This document shows positions 8,211 to 16,334 of a DNA stretch of 64,000 nt, one piece after another. This DNA is from Muribaculaceae bacterium (GTDB lineage: Bacteria; Bacteroidota; Bacteroidia; Bacteroidales; Muribaculaceae), in contig JAFQZK010000001.1 in the NCBI GenBank assembly GCA_017405965.1, positions 1 through 64,000 of the forward strand, written 5' to 3'. Within the stretch, counting starts at the first letter, position 1. Each line of letters opens with the position of its first letter. A model generated the notes under the pieces. The model was given only the letters and a program-made list of their open reading frames with translations, ran no database searches and had not been told where the DNA came from. A program made the position numbers and the translations under genes.

Positions 8211-8592
8211 GAAGAAACGATGTGATCGATGATCATTCCTTGCTTTTTATCGTTTAGCTATCGTTTCTTTGCAATCTTTTATTTACATAGGCAATGCGTG
8301 GGGGTTATAGGGTGAGTGTTGCGGCTCATAAACTCTTTTTACTTCTCTAATATAAAAACTTAAAGTAAGTATCATATCAATTAATTACCTGCAAGCATCT
8401 TGCCAAGCGTTCAGCAGTCAGTGCTCTGTCAGTGAAACGCCATATGGTGGGCTATTTTTGGGGAGAGTATAACGCTTCGGAATGACAATATTGCCTGTCA
8501 CGTGACAAATTTGACACATGACACATTTTATTATAGACAGCGTGAGAGTGGGGGACACAAAAGGGGGTACATTGCTATATATATAAAAATAA
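8211..8592. other. AT-rich non-coding stretch at the tRNA-side edge of the island
   Basis: About 380 bp with no credible gene. It contains the perfect 12-bp palindrome TGTCACGTGACA (8496-8507), followed at once by further TGACA-type words (TTGACACATGACACA, 8511-8525). A remnant attachment region or regulator sites are possible. I saw no copy of the tRNA-Arg 3' end here. Confidence 0.5.
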
Positions 8593-8610
8593 GCCGCTGA
8601 AAATCAGCGA
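8593..8610 (-). terminator. Terminator of the tRNA-Ser/tRNA-Arg transcript
   Basis: On the minus strand the stem CGCTGA-TTT-TCAGCG is followed by GCTTATTTTTAT. It lies about 18 nt past the tRNA-Arg 3' end. Confidence 0.8.
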
Positions 8611-8627
8611 CTCAAAAATTGGAAGCG

Positions 8628-8701
8628 TGATCCTGTTGGGATTCGAACCCAAGACCCACAGCTTAGAAGGCTGTTGCTCTATCCAGCTGAGCTACAGGAC
8701 C
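8628..8701 (-). tRNA. tRNA-Arg (anticodon TCT)
   Basis: 74 nt. The acceptor stem GGTCCTG pairs with CAGGATC (one G-U), with discriminator A. The T arm TTGGG-TTCGAAT-CCCAA is complete, and the anticodon loop CTTCTAA gives UCU. CCA is not encoded. Its 3' end faces the accessory region, making it a possible integration target. Confidence 0.96.
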
Positions 8702-8736
8702 ATCCTGTATTTGCCTCAGAAAAGGGCAAAAAAATG

Positions 8737-8822
8737 CGGAGAGAAAGGGATTCGAACCCCTGGAGGTAGTTAGCCTCAACGGTTTTCAAGACCGCCGCAT
8801 TCGACCACTCTGCCATCTCTCC
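8737..8822 (-). tRNA. tRNA-Ser (anticodon TGA)
   Basis: 86 nt with the long variable arm of a serine tRNA. The acceptor stem GGAGAGA pairs with TCTCTCC, discriminator is G, and the loop CTTGAAA gives anticodon UGA. Located 35 nt upstream of tRNA-Arg on the same strand and probably co-transcribed. Confidence 0.96.
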
Positions 8823-8861
8823 GAAAGTGAATTTGATGTGCAAACTCACTCATTTGGGGTG

Positions 8862-8892
8862 CAAAGGTACTGCCAAGTTTCGTTCTGTGCAA
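8862..8892 (-). promoter_or_regulatory. Promoter of the tRNA-Ser/tRNA-Arg operon
   Basis: On the minus strand a TTG (-33) is followed after 20 nt by the -7 box TACCTTTG (8862-8869). This is the canonical Bacteroidota sigma-ABfr arrangement, about 40 nt before the tRNA-Ser gene. Confidence 0.8.
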
Positions 8893-8939
8893 GTTTTTTG
8901 GCCGATTTTTGTCTTTGTCTGACAAAAATCAATGTCAGA

Positions 8940-10268
8940 TCACGGGATTATTTCGGTAAGCATGATGTAATCTTGACTGCCGACCTTGACGGGAAAATGG
9001 GCAGATGAGCGTTGCCCGACGACCCAGATGATTTCGCCGTCGGCCTCGAGCAGCCACGCGTTTTGCCGGTTGAAGTAATCTAGTTTACGGTCGTTGAAAA
9101 GGTCGCTCACTAGTCTTGTTCCGTTCATGCCGAAGGGCTGGAAACGGTCTCCCCGCCGCCAATGACGCAGCACGATGCGACTACAGTCAAGCAACTGGGT
9201 GTTGAAGGCGACGCAGACGCTACCGTTGCACATCCGTGGATTGAACGGTGCGCCACCGCGCTGAATCTTGAGGTGCAAAGGGTTGTAAAGCTCCTTCTCC
9301 TCGCTCAGATTGATAGGAATTTCGGCATCTAGGTCAGGATTGAGCGGCATGACGTTGATCGTATATCTGTTCACGGCAAGCACGTTGTCGCCGACAGTAA
9401 AATGCGCTCCGCTACGTCCCTGCTTTGCTGCCTCGACGGCTTGGTAGCATTGATCACGATTGAAACCCAGACGGCGGATGCGGTAGTAGAGCAGGGTGGG
9501 GGCGTACGGATTTTCGCAAAAGTCCTCTTTATCGATAGAGATATAGTCGTCGATGTAATCTTCGGCCACATACTCCAGCAGCTCATGGTCTACTATCAGG
9601 TTCTGCATCGTGTCCAGTATCCGTGCCCGGGCGTTGGGGAATTGTTGCTCGATGAGGGGCAGGATGACGTTGCGGATGCGGTTGCGATGGTAGTCGTTCT
9701 GGGCATTGGTGCTGTCGGTGACATAGTCCTGCCCGATAGCGGTGAGATAATCGATGATGTCGTTACGTGTCACACCCAGCAATGGCCGCCAGATGCCATC
9801 GTTCAGTCGTTTCATGCCGGTGAGCCCCCTGAGTCCGGTGCCGCGCAAGAGGTTGAGGAAAAAGGTTTCCACCTGGTCGTCGGCATGGTGGGCAACGGCG
9901 ATGAATTCATACCCTTCTTGATAGAGTTTCTGCTCAAACCAGGCATATCGCAATTCGCGGCATGCCATCTCGACCGAGCCGCCATGCTCCTGTTGCCATG
10001 CCGGCACGTCAAAGTCCTTGACATCCAATGGCACGTCGAGTCGTTGGCAAAGGTCGCGCACGAATCGCTCGTCGCGCATCGACTCCTCGCCGCGCAGGTG
10101 AAAGTTGCAATGCGCCGCATGGCAGTTGAAGCCAGCCTCCAGCAGCAGCCGCAGCAGGGCCACCGAGTCGGCTCCGCCGCTCAGCGTTACCAGCACCCGC
10201 TTGCAGCTTGCGTCTTGCAATTCGTCGGGCGTGAACACCTTATTCAAAAATTCCTCGTGATTCATCAT
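8940..10268 (-). CDS. tilS: tRNA(Ile)-lysidine synthetase TilS
   Basis: 442 aa. The enzyme converts C34 of the AUA-reading tRNA-Ile to lysidine using ATP and lysine. The PP-loop SGGADS is at residues 30-35, followed by AAHCNFHLRG and the conserved AVAHHADDQVETFFLNLLRG...GLRGL block of the N-type ATPase. The C-terminal domain ends in RHWRRGDRFQPFGMNG...VSDLFNDRK, typical of full-length TilS. Two Met codons lie at the start (10268, 10265). A -7 box ends only 2 nt before the first ATG, so the mRNA is probably leaderless or nearly so, and the second Met may be used. It is divergent from the EamA transporter and is an essential core gene. Confidence 0.97.
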   Translation of the reverse strand: MMNHEEFLNKVFTPDELQDASCKRVLVTLSGGADSVALLRLLLEAGFNCHAAHCNFHLRGEESMRDERFVRDLCQRLDVPLDVKDFDVPAWQQEHGGSVEMACRELRYAWFEQKLYQEGYEFIAVAHHADDQVETFFLNLLRGTGLRGLTGMKRLNDGIWRPLLGVTRNDIIDYLTAIGQDYVTDSTNAQNDYHRNRIRNVILPLIEQQFPNARARILDTMQNLIVDHELLEYVAEDYIDDYISIDKEDFCENPYAPTLLYYRIRRLGFNRDQCYQAVEAAKQGRSGAHFTVGDNVLAVNRYTINVMPLNPDLDAEIPINLSEEKELYNPLHLKIQRGGAPFNPRMCNGSVCVAFNTQLLDCSRIVLRHWRRGDRFQPFGMNGTRLVSDLFNDRKLDYFNRQNAWLLEADGEIIWVVGQRSSAHFPVKVGSQDYIMLTEIIP

Positions 10269-10270
10269 TG

Positions 10271-10278
10271 CAAAGGTA
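10271..10278 (-). promoter_or_regulatory. -7 box for tilS
   Basis: TACCTTTG on the minus strand ends 2 nt before the tilS ATG. No good -33 element is visible at the usual distance. Confidence 0.65.
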
Positions 10279-10300
10279 GTGCTTTTTCAAAACTAAGTAG

Positions 10301-10308
10301 TACCTTTG
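10301..10308 (+). promoter_or_regulatory. -7 box for the EamA transporter gene
   Basis: TACCTTTG on the plus strand, 13 nt before the ATG at 10322. It is a divergent mirror of the tilS box 22 bp away, so the two promoters probably share upstream DNA. Confidence 0.7.
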
Positions 10309-10321
10309 CACCATAATTCTC

Positions 10322-11233
10322 ATGGGACAGGTCAAGAAGAATAGCGATTTTTGGTATCACGTGGCGGCATTCGCCATGATTCTGGTGTGGGGCATTTCGT
10401 TCCTCAACACGCGTGTGTTGCTGGATGCAGGATTGACTCCGACCGAAATATTCATTGCCCGTTTCGCCATGGCCTATCTGTCGCTGCTTGTCATCTGCCG
10501 TTTCAAGGTGCGCTTCACCGGTTGGCGTGACGAACTGCTGTTTGTCGTCTGTGGTGTCGCTGGCGGCTCGGCCTATTTTATTGCCGAGAACACGGCGCTG
10601 GAATACACGCTTATCAGTGACGTGGCCGTGCTGGTGAGCACTGCACCCTTGACGACAGCGTTGATGGGTGCTTTGTTCTACAAGGACGAGCGCATCACAT
10701 GGATGACCTGCCTGGGCATGGTGATTGCCTTTATCGGCTCGGTGATGCTGGCGATGAAGAACGGCCTTGTGTGGGGTGACAGCATATTGGGCGACATGCT
10801 GGCATTGTTGGCCGCGTTTGTGTGGGCATTCTATTCGATGGCGTTGAAAAAGTTGAATCGCACTTACACCACATTATTCATTACACGCAAGCTGTTCTTC
10901 TATGGTGTCCTGTCAGCATTGCCATTCCTGGCCTTTCAGAGCACTCCGATTGACTGGAACGCATTCAAGCGGCCTGAGGTGTGGGGCAATCTGCTCTATC
11001 TGGGCCTGATATGCTCCTTGGCAGCCTATTTTATCTGGGGCATCACGGTCAAGCGCATCGGGGCCGTGCGGGCCAGCAATTATTTCTACTTGAGCCCCAT
11101 CATCTCGATGATTTCTGCCGCCATCTGGTTCGGAGAGCGCACCAATGCGATAGCCTACATCGGCTGTGTGCTGATTCTGGCTGGTGTGATCATCGCCGAG
11201 AAGTTCAAGCGCACCCCAGAGGCTAATCAATGA
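10322..11233 (+). CDS. EamA/DMT-family transporter
   Basis: 303 aa, about ten hydrophobic helices arranged as two EamA repeats. The first repeat carries AMILVWGISFLNTRVLLDAGLTPTEIFIARFAMAYL (in part) and the typical ISDVAVLVSTAPLTTALM, the second MLALLAAFVWAFYSMALKKL and AVRASNYFYLSPIISMISAAIWFGE. Members export or import small metabolites such as amino acids or purines at the inner membrane; the substrate cannot be read from sequence. Its last codons overlap the 3' end of the convergent MATE gene by 11 bp. Confidence 0.93.
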   Translation: MGQVKKNSDFWYHVAAFAMILVWGISFLNTRVLLDAGLTPTEIFIARFAMAYLSLLVICRFKVRFTGWRDELLFVVCGVAGGSAYFIAENTALEYTLISDVAVLVSTAPLTTALMGALFYKDERITWMTCLGMVIAFIGSVMLAMKNGLVWGDSILGDMLALLAAFVWAFYSMALKKLNRTYTTLFITRKLFFYGVLSALPFLAFQSTPIDWNAFKRPEVWGNLLYLGLICSLAAYFIWGITVKRIGAVRASNYFYLSPIISMISAAIWFGERTNAIAYIGCVLILAGVIIAEKFKRTPEANQ

Positions 11234-12650
11234 CAGACCTCATCCAGCGCTTGGTGGATAACCACAGCAGATAGACCGTCCCGCGGAAGCAAAGCTCAAT
11301 GGCCATGGCCATCCACACGCCGTAAAGCCCCATGCTCCTGACCATGATGGCCGACAGGCCGAGCCTCACAATCCACATGCTCACCAGATTGATACCGCAG
11401 GGTACTAACGTGTATCCGGCACCGGCAAACACACCGTAGCTGATGATGGCGGCTGCGAACAGCGGTTCGGCCCAGGCCTCGACACGCAAGCATCGCGCTC
11501 CCAGTTCCACAACTTCGGGGACTGGCGACATGAGTCCCATCAACTCGGTGGCAAACACGTACATCAACACAGCCATGAAACCCATGATGACCATTCCCGA
11601 CAGGACTGTGATCCATGCAAAGCTGCGGGTAAGACGCTTGCGGCCTGCACCCAGACTTTGTCCGATAAGCGTGGTGGAGGCGTCAGCGATACCGTAGCCC
11701 GACATGTAGCACAGGCTCTCGGCCGTGATGCCGAATGAGTTAGCGGCCAGTGCTATGCTGCCCAACGGGGCAACAATTCCCGTGATGACAATCGACGCAC
11801 TGCACATCATGATGTGTTGCAGCCCCATAGGCGCCGAAATGCCGACGGCCTTATGGAAAGTCCTGTAATTGGGCTTGAAACTTCCGCGGTCAAGCGTCAG
11901 CCGCAGTTCCGATGACTTGAACACGAGGTAATACATCATGAGCATGGCCACCACGAGTCCGGCACATGCTGTGCCCAGGGCAGCGCCCATCACGCCAAGT
12001 CCGGCTCCGGGCATTGTCATGGAATGTCCCAAAACGGATATCTCTCGGGTAGGGAAGATAAGCAGGAAGTTGAAAATTACATCCAGTACGCACATCAGGA
12101 TGTTGAGTGCGCTGGGAATGCGCATGTTGCCGCTGCTGCGCAACATCGAGCTGGCCACGATATCGAGCATGAAGAACGGCACGAACAGCATGAATGTGCC
12201 GAAATAGATGGTGGCATTGGCTCGGATATGTGCTTCTGCGCCCAGCCACACGGGCAGCGGCTTGCACAGCACAAGGCCAAGGCCTGCCAGCAGCAGGCTG
12301 AATGTCAGGCAGACGACAATGGATTGCCGCACGACCTGTCGCGCATCGGCTTGACGTTTAGCTCCTAGCAGATGGGCTACCTGTACCGCATATCCGGCGG
12401 CGAAGGCGCTCAGCACACCCTCGAACAACCAGTTTGTGGTGCCCATCAGCCCTACCGATGCCGAGTCGTCGGCTCCCAGCTGACCCACCATGGCAGCGTC
12501 AATGAATTGCATCACGATAGCCGATATGTTGGCCAGAATTGTGGGCAGACCCAAGGCAAAGGTCAGCGACAACTGCTGCTTCAAGGACATGGGTTGCCCT
12601 TCACTGATGAGCCGCAGCAGCGCTCCTTTGTTTGATTGTCGTAGCCTCAT
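11223..12650 (-). CDS. MATE-family multidrug/sodium antiporter
   Basis: 475 aa with about 12 hydrophobic helices. It matches the MATE family at ALGLPTILANISAIVMQFIDAAMVGQLGADDSASVG (in part) and the internal duplicate beginning GISAPMGLQHIMM. MATE pumps export cationic drugs or metabolites in exchange for Na+ or H+; this one is substrate-unassigned. The ATG at 12650 lies about 30 nt after the predicted transcription start. A second Met at residue 21 (MSLKQQLSLTFALGLP) is the usual family start and is an alternative. The 3' end overlaps the EamA gene by 11 bp, tail to tail. Confidence 0.94.
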   Translation of the reverse strand: MRLRQSNKGALLRLISEGQPMSLKQQLSLTFALGLPTILANISAIVMQFIDAAMVGQLGADDSASVGLMGTTNWLFEGVLSAFAAGYAVQVAHLLGAKRQADARQVVRQSIVVCLTFSLLLAGLGLVLCKPLPVWLGAEAHIRANATIYFGTFMLFVPFFMLDIVASSMLRSSGNMRIPSALNILMCVLDVIFNFLLIFPTREISVLGHSMTMPGAGLGVMGAALGTACAGLVVAMLMMYYLVFKSSELRLTLDRGSFKPNYRTFHKAVGISAPMGLQHIMMCSASIVITGIVAPLGSIALAANSFGITAESLCYMSGYGIADASTTLIGQSLGAGRKRLTRSFAWITVLSGMVIMGFMAVLMYVFATELMGLMSPVPEVVELGARCLRVEAWAEPLFAAAIISYGVFAGAGYTLVPCGINLVSMWIVRLGLSAIMVRSMGLYGVWMAMAIELCFRGTVYLLWLSTKRWMRSVID

Positions 12651-12684
12651 GCAATTCTTGTCGTGATAAAGCGGTTAGGGTGTG

Positions 12685-12692
12685 CAAAGATA
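12685..12692 (-). promoter_or_regulatory. -7 box for the MATE gene
   Basis: TATCTTTG on the minus strand lies directly after the U-run of the preceding OmpA terminator, so terminator and promoter are fused. Confidence 0.7.
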
Positions 12693-12697
12693 ATATA

Positions 12698-12735
12698 AAA
12701 AGATGTCCCACATGGTATTGAGTGGGACATCTTTT
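12698..12735 (-). terminator. Strong intrinsic terminator of the OmpA-like gene
   Basis: A perfect 14-bp stem (12698-12711 with 12722-12735; core AGATGTCCCAC) with a 10-nt loop and an AT/U-rich run on either side. It lies 28 nt after the OmpA stop. Confidence 0.92.
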
Positions 12736-12763
12736 GTGCCTTCAGTAATCTGTGCTCAGCAAA

Positions 12764-14008
12764 TTACTTGCGCTGGATGGTCACGGCGCGGTCGAGAGAA
12801 GCGCACTTGGGACCATAGTCGGTCAGCTCGCCATTGTTGATTTCAGTCTCCAGACGGCTGTCTGCAACACCCTTGTTGATGAGCTCTTTCTTAACGGTAG
12901 CTACACGACCCTTACGCAGGCGAACGTTGATATTGTCGTTGCCGGTGTAGTTGTCGGCCCAACCGGTGAGCATGTAGCTGCGGTTCTCGTTCTTCATCAC
13001 CTCGGCAACTGCATCGAGTACGTTGCGCTGAACGCCCATAACCTCGGTACGGTTGATCGGGAAGTAGATGGTTGCGAGAGGAACTTCACCCTCGGGCTTA
13101 GCCTCGGCTTTCTTCTCCAAGCACTTGCGCAGCTGGTCCTCAAGATCCGAGATCTTGCGGTTGGCGTCGTTCAGGTTGGCAACCAGTGCATCACCCTCGG
13201 GATCGGTGTACTTCCACTCGGGGCAAACAGCCTGAATGGGAGCATTCCACTCGCTCTTGCCGAACTTGTAGGTAAGACCGAGCAGGATACCGGGATACTC
13301 ATTCCAAGTCTTGTACCAGATGTCGGCACCATCAACGTGCTCCTGCATCAGGTCAAAGCGGAGGTCAACGTTGAAGTCGATCTTCTTGGTGATGGCAAAG
13401 CTGTTAAGCAAACCGGCCTGCATACTGTAGTTGCGGCAGTGGTCAGTATCATCGTTACCACCATATACCCACTTACCGTCGGAAACGGGACGGGCACCTT
13501 CGCGGGCATATACCCAGTTAACTGCCATACCCACGTAGAAAATGCAGTTGTAGAAACGATGAGGCTTGTAGCCACACAGCCAGTTGGAGACGTTGAACAA
13601 TACGTCACCAACGAGACCGAAGTTGTTGAAATGCTGAGGTACATACTTGCCTCCATCCAACTGACGGGGCCAGTTGCGATAACCCAGAGCACCGTAGTTG
13701 CCGGTGTAGGTTGCACCCTTCATCTGCTCATAGTCAAGACCAGCACGCAGACCCAGAAGCGGTGAGAACCATTTGCCGACAAAGAAATCAGCCTTGGCAC
13801 CCAAACGGTGGCCGAAATGCTCGTGCTTGTCATACGGTGACATCATCATGCCGACACCACCGTCAGCCATGATGAACCAGTTGTCACGCATACGATTCAA
13901 GAGGTAACCTTGAGTGGGATCCTCAACGTAAGTTACTTCTTGAGCACTGGAAACCGAGGGCATCAAGTACGATACACACAGGAGTACTAATAAAGCAAAT
14001 TTTTTCAT
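12764..14008 (-). CDS. OmpA-family outer membrane protein
   Basis: 414 aa. Signal peptide MKKFALLVLLCVSYLMPSVSSA with cleavage before Q. An N-terminal beta-barrel domain of ~240 residues is rich in aromatic, glycine-containing strands. A short coiled coil follows (LNDANRKISDLEDQLRKCLEKK). The C-terminal OmpA/MotB peptidoglycan-binding domain begins at ~305 (IYFPINRTEV...GWADNYTG) and contains the motif NVRLRKGRVATVKKELI. It should anchor the outer membrane to the cell wall, and similar proteins are abundant porins of Bacteroidota. It has its own promoter (14089-14096), an ~80-nt leader and a very strong terminator, which suits a highly expressed gene. Confidence 0.95.
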   Translation of the reverse strand: MKKFALLVLLCVSYLMPSVSSAQEVTYVEDPTQGYLLNRMRDNWFIMADGGVGMMMSPYDKHEHFGHRLGAKADFFVGKWFSPLLGLRAGLDYEQMKGATYTGNYGALGYRNWPRQLDGGKYVPQHFNNFGLVGDVLFNVSNWLCGYKPHRFYNCIFYVGMAVNWVYAREGARPVSDGKWVYGGNDDTDHCRNYSMQAGLLNSFAITKKIDFNVDLRFDLMQEHVDGADIWYKTWNEYPGILLGLTYKFGKSEWNAPIQAVCPEWKYTDPEGDALVANLNDANRKISDLEDQLRKCLEKKAEAKPEGEVPLATIYFPINRTEVMGVQRNVLDAVAEVMKNENRSYMLTGWADNYTGNDNINVRLRKGRVATVKKELINKGVADSRLETEINNGELTDYGPKCASLDRAVTIQRK

Positions 14009-14088
14009 AATATATTTTGTTAAATGTAATTAACTGATAAGTAGGAGGATATGTCGCTGTTCACGGCAAAAAGTGCTCCTTTGAACTA

Positions 14089-14096
14089 CAAAAGTA
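14089..14096 (-). promoter_or_regulatory. -7 box for the OmpA-like gene
   Basis: TACTTTTG on the minus strand, about 80 nt before the start codon. A T-rich tract precedes it, and a TTTAC near the -33 position is a plausible partner. Confidence 0.7.
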
Positions 14097-14139
14097 GTCT
14101 TTTTTTTATAAATAAGTGTAAAGAAAACACATTTTTTTT

Positions 14140-16170
14140 TCAACATCTCAAATCTTTGATGATGAGTTCGGCCACATGGCTGGGAGTGAAACCGAATTTT
14201 TCATCAAGGACCTTGTAGGGAGCCGAGGCGCCGAAATGGTCAAGGCCGTAGATTGTGCCCGTGGGTACAACACGGCGCAAGGTGCTGGGCAGACCGGATG
14301 TCAAGCCGAACGCGGGAGCATCAGCTGGAATCACCGTGTTGCGGTAATCGGCATCCTGATTGAGGAACAGACCTGTCGAGGGCACCGAGACCACTTGAGC
14401 CTTGATGCCTTGCTCCTTGATGATCTCGTTGGCGGCAACCAGCGTGGCCACTTCCGAGCCGTTACCCACCAGCACCACGTCAGGCTTGTCCTGCTTGATG
14501 ACGATGTAACCGCCACGTTCAGCACCTAGGGCGTCGGCATAGCGGTTGCCCGATGAACTGGGCAGGTCGTCGATGTTCTGACGTGACAGGATCAGGGCAG
14601 TGGGGGTCAAGTTGTTCTCCATGGCCATCTTCCAGGCTACCGATGTCTCGGCAGCATCGGCGGGACGCAGAACGAGCATACTGTTGCGACCATGGTGATT
14701 CTGCAATTCCTCCATCAGGCGGATTTGGGCCTCTTGCTCGACGGGCTCGTGAGTGGGGCCATCCTCGCCCACGCGGAAAGCGTCATGGGTCCAGATGAAC
14801 TTGACGGGCAACTCCATCAGGGCCGACAAGCGGGCGGCAGGCTTGATGTAGTCACTGAAGACGAAGAACGTACCGCAGGCTGCGATGACACCTCCGTGCA
14901 GTGCCATACCATTGATGATGGCGGCCATGGCGAGCTCCGAGACACCGGCATGCAGGAAGCCACCGGCAAAGTCATGCCTCTTGAATGCGCCGCGCACCTT
15001 GAGGAAGCCGTCGGTCTTGTCGCTGTTGGCCAGGTCGGCCGACGAGACGATCATGTTCTCGACATCCCTGGCGAGCGTAGCCAGCACGTTGGCCGAGGCT
15101 GCGCGTGTGGCGATGCCGGGCTTGTGCTCAATGGCAGCATAGTCCACATTGGGTGCCTTGCCGTCGATATAATCTTGCAGACGATTCATGGCCTCGGGGT
15201 TGGCTTTCGCCCATTCGTCAATCTCTTTTTTGCGCTTAGCAACTAGCTCTCGCTGTTCGGCAGCACGCTGTGCATACAACTCGGCCACCTCGGGGAAGAC
15301 TACCCAGGGATTCTCGGGGTCGCCGCCCAGGTGCTCGATGGTCTTGCCGTAGTCGGCACCCGATTTGCTCAACGGATTGCCGTGGGTGCTGCACTTGCCC
15401 TCGAAGTTCTCGCCCTCGGCGGTCACACAGCCACGGCCCATGATGGTGCGGCCGATGATGATGGTGGGACGCTCAGCCTCGGCAATGGCTTTGTCAAGAG
15501 CGTCGGCCAGAGCAACGGGATCGGTGCCGTCACACTCGATGACGTTCCAGTTCCAGGCCCTGTATTTCATGGCAGTATCTTCGTTGCTCACAGCGTTGCA
15601 GTCGGTCGAGAGCTGCACCGTGTTGCTGTCATAGAACATGATCAGATTGTTCAATCCCAGATAGCCGGCGATGCGGGCTGCCTCTTGCGAGATGCCCTCC
15701 TGAACACCGCCGTCACTGATGAAGGCATAAGTCTTGTGGGCAAATACCTCACTGTAGTGAGTGGCGATGAAGCGCTCGGCAATAGCGGCGCCCACAGCCA
15801 TCACATGGCCTTGTCCCAGAGGACCGGACGTGTTCTCCACACCATGCTCGACATCCAGCTCGGGATGGCCGGGTGTGATGCTGCCCCAGCTGCGGAAGGC
15901 CTTGAGATCGTCGGTCTTGTAGCGGCCTGCAAGGTGAAGCACGCTGTAGAGCATGGGCGACATGTGGCCGGGATCCAGGAAGAAGCGGTCACGGGCGAAC
16001 CACGAGGGGTTGTCGGGGTCGGTCACGATGTATTTGGAGAACAGGACATTCACATAGTCGGCGCCACCCATAGCGCCACCAGGGTGTCCTGACTTGGCCT
16101 GTTCGACCATCGAAGCTGCAAGGATGCGGATATTATCTGCCGCGCGTGTCATCAATCTGGAATCAATCAT
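14140..16170 (-). CDS. tkt: Transketolase
   Basis: 676 aa, full length for bacterial transketolase. It transfers two-carbon ketol units in the non-oxidative pentose phosphate pathway using thiamine diphosphate. Visible signatures: SGHPGGAMGGADYVNVL at the N-terminus; GHPELDVEHGVENTSGPLGQG and the GDG-like SDGGVQEGISQEA ThDP region; the pyrimidine-domain stretch HDAFRVGEDGPTHEPVEQ; and a C-terminal transketolase domain (VPSTGLFLNQD). It has its own promoter (16210-16217) and is transcribed towards the OmpA gene. No accessory partner gene is adjacent. Confidence 0.98.
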   Translation of the reverse strand: MIDSRLMTRAADNIRILAASMVEQAKSGHPGGAMGGADYVNVLFSKYIVTDPDNPSWFARDRFFLDPGHMSPMLYSVLHLAGRYKTDDLKAFRSWGSITPGHPELDVEHGVENTSGPLGQGHVMAVGAAIAERFIATHYSEVFAHKTYAFISDGGVQEGISQEAARIAGYLGLNNLIMFYDSNTVQLSTDCNAVSNEDTAMKYRAWNWNVIECDGTDPVALADALDKAIAEAERPTIIIGRTIMGRGCVTAEGENFEGKCSTHGNPLSKSGADYGKTIEHLGGDPENPWVVFPEVAELYAQRAAEQRELVAKRKKEIDEWAKANPEAMNRLQDYIDGKAPNVDYAAIEHKPGIATRAASANVLATLARDVENMIVSSADLANSDKTDGFLKVRGAFKRHDFAGGFLHAGVSELAMAAIINGMALHGGVIAACGTFFVFSDYIKPAARLSALMELPVKFIWTHDAFRVGEDGPTHEPVEQEAQIRLMEELQNHHGRNSMLVLRPADAAETSVAWKMAMENNLTPTALILSRQNIDDLPSSSGNRYADALGAERGGYIVIKQDKPDVVLVGNGSEVATLVAANEIIKEQGIKAQVVSVPSTGLFLNQDADYRNTVIPADAPAFGLTSGLPSTLRRVVPTGTIYGLDHFGASAPYKVLDEKFGFTPSHVAELIIKDLRC

Positions 16171-16209
16171 AATCTAAGAGGTTTTATTAAATAATGTTTT
16201 TCTAAACTA

Positions 16210-16217
16210 CAAAAATA
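16210..16217 (-). promoter_or_regulatory. -7 box for tkt
   Basis: TATTTTTG on the minus strand, 39 nt before the tkt start. Confidence 0.65.
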
Positions 16218-16261
16218 GACATATTTCGTGAAAGAAACTGCCAAACACGAAAAAAAAATTA

Positions 16262-16303
16262 AAAAAATAAAAAAAGTGGCTGCTCCTTTAAGGAAACAGC
16301 CAC
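16262..16303 (-). terminator. Intrinsic terminator of the MFS permease gene
   Basis: Stem GTGGCTG/CAGCCAC (16276-16282 with 16297-16303), with an inner TCCTTTAAGGA palindrome, followed on the minus strand by a long U-rich tract. Confidence 0.93.
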
Positions 16304-16334
16304 ATGAATGTGTCTGATTAACAGCCGTTAACGA

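Noticed and set aside
9402-10316. 304-codon plus-strand open frame opposite tilS
   Set aside because: Antisense shadow; TilS motifs are intact on the minus strand.
12752-13765. 337-codon plus-strand open frame opposite the OmpA-like gene
   Set aside because: It mirrors the codon pattern of a well-supported gene, has no signal peptide or motif, and the OmpA domain with promoter and terminator is on the other strand.
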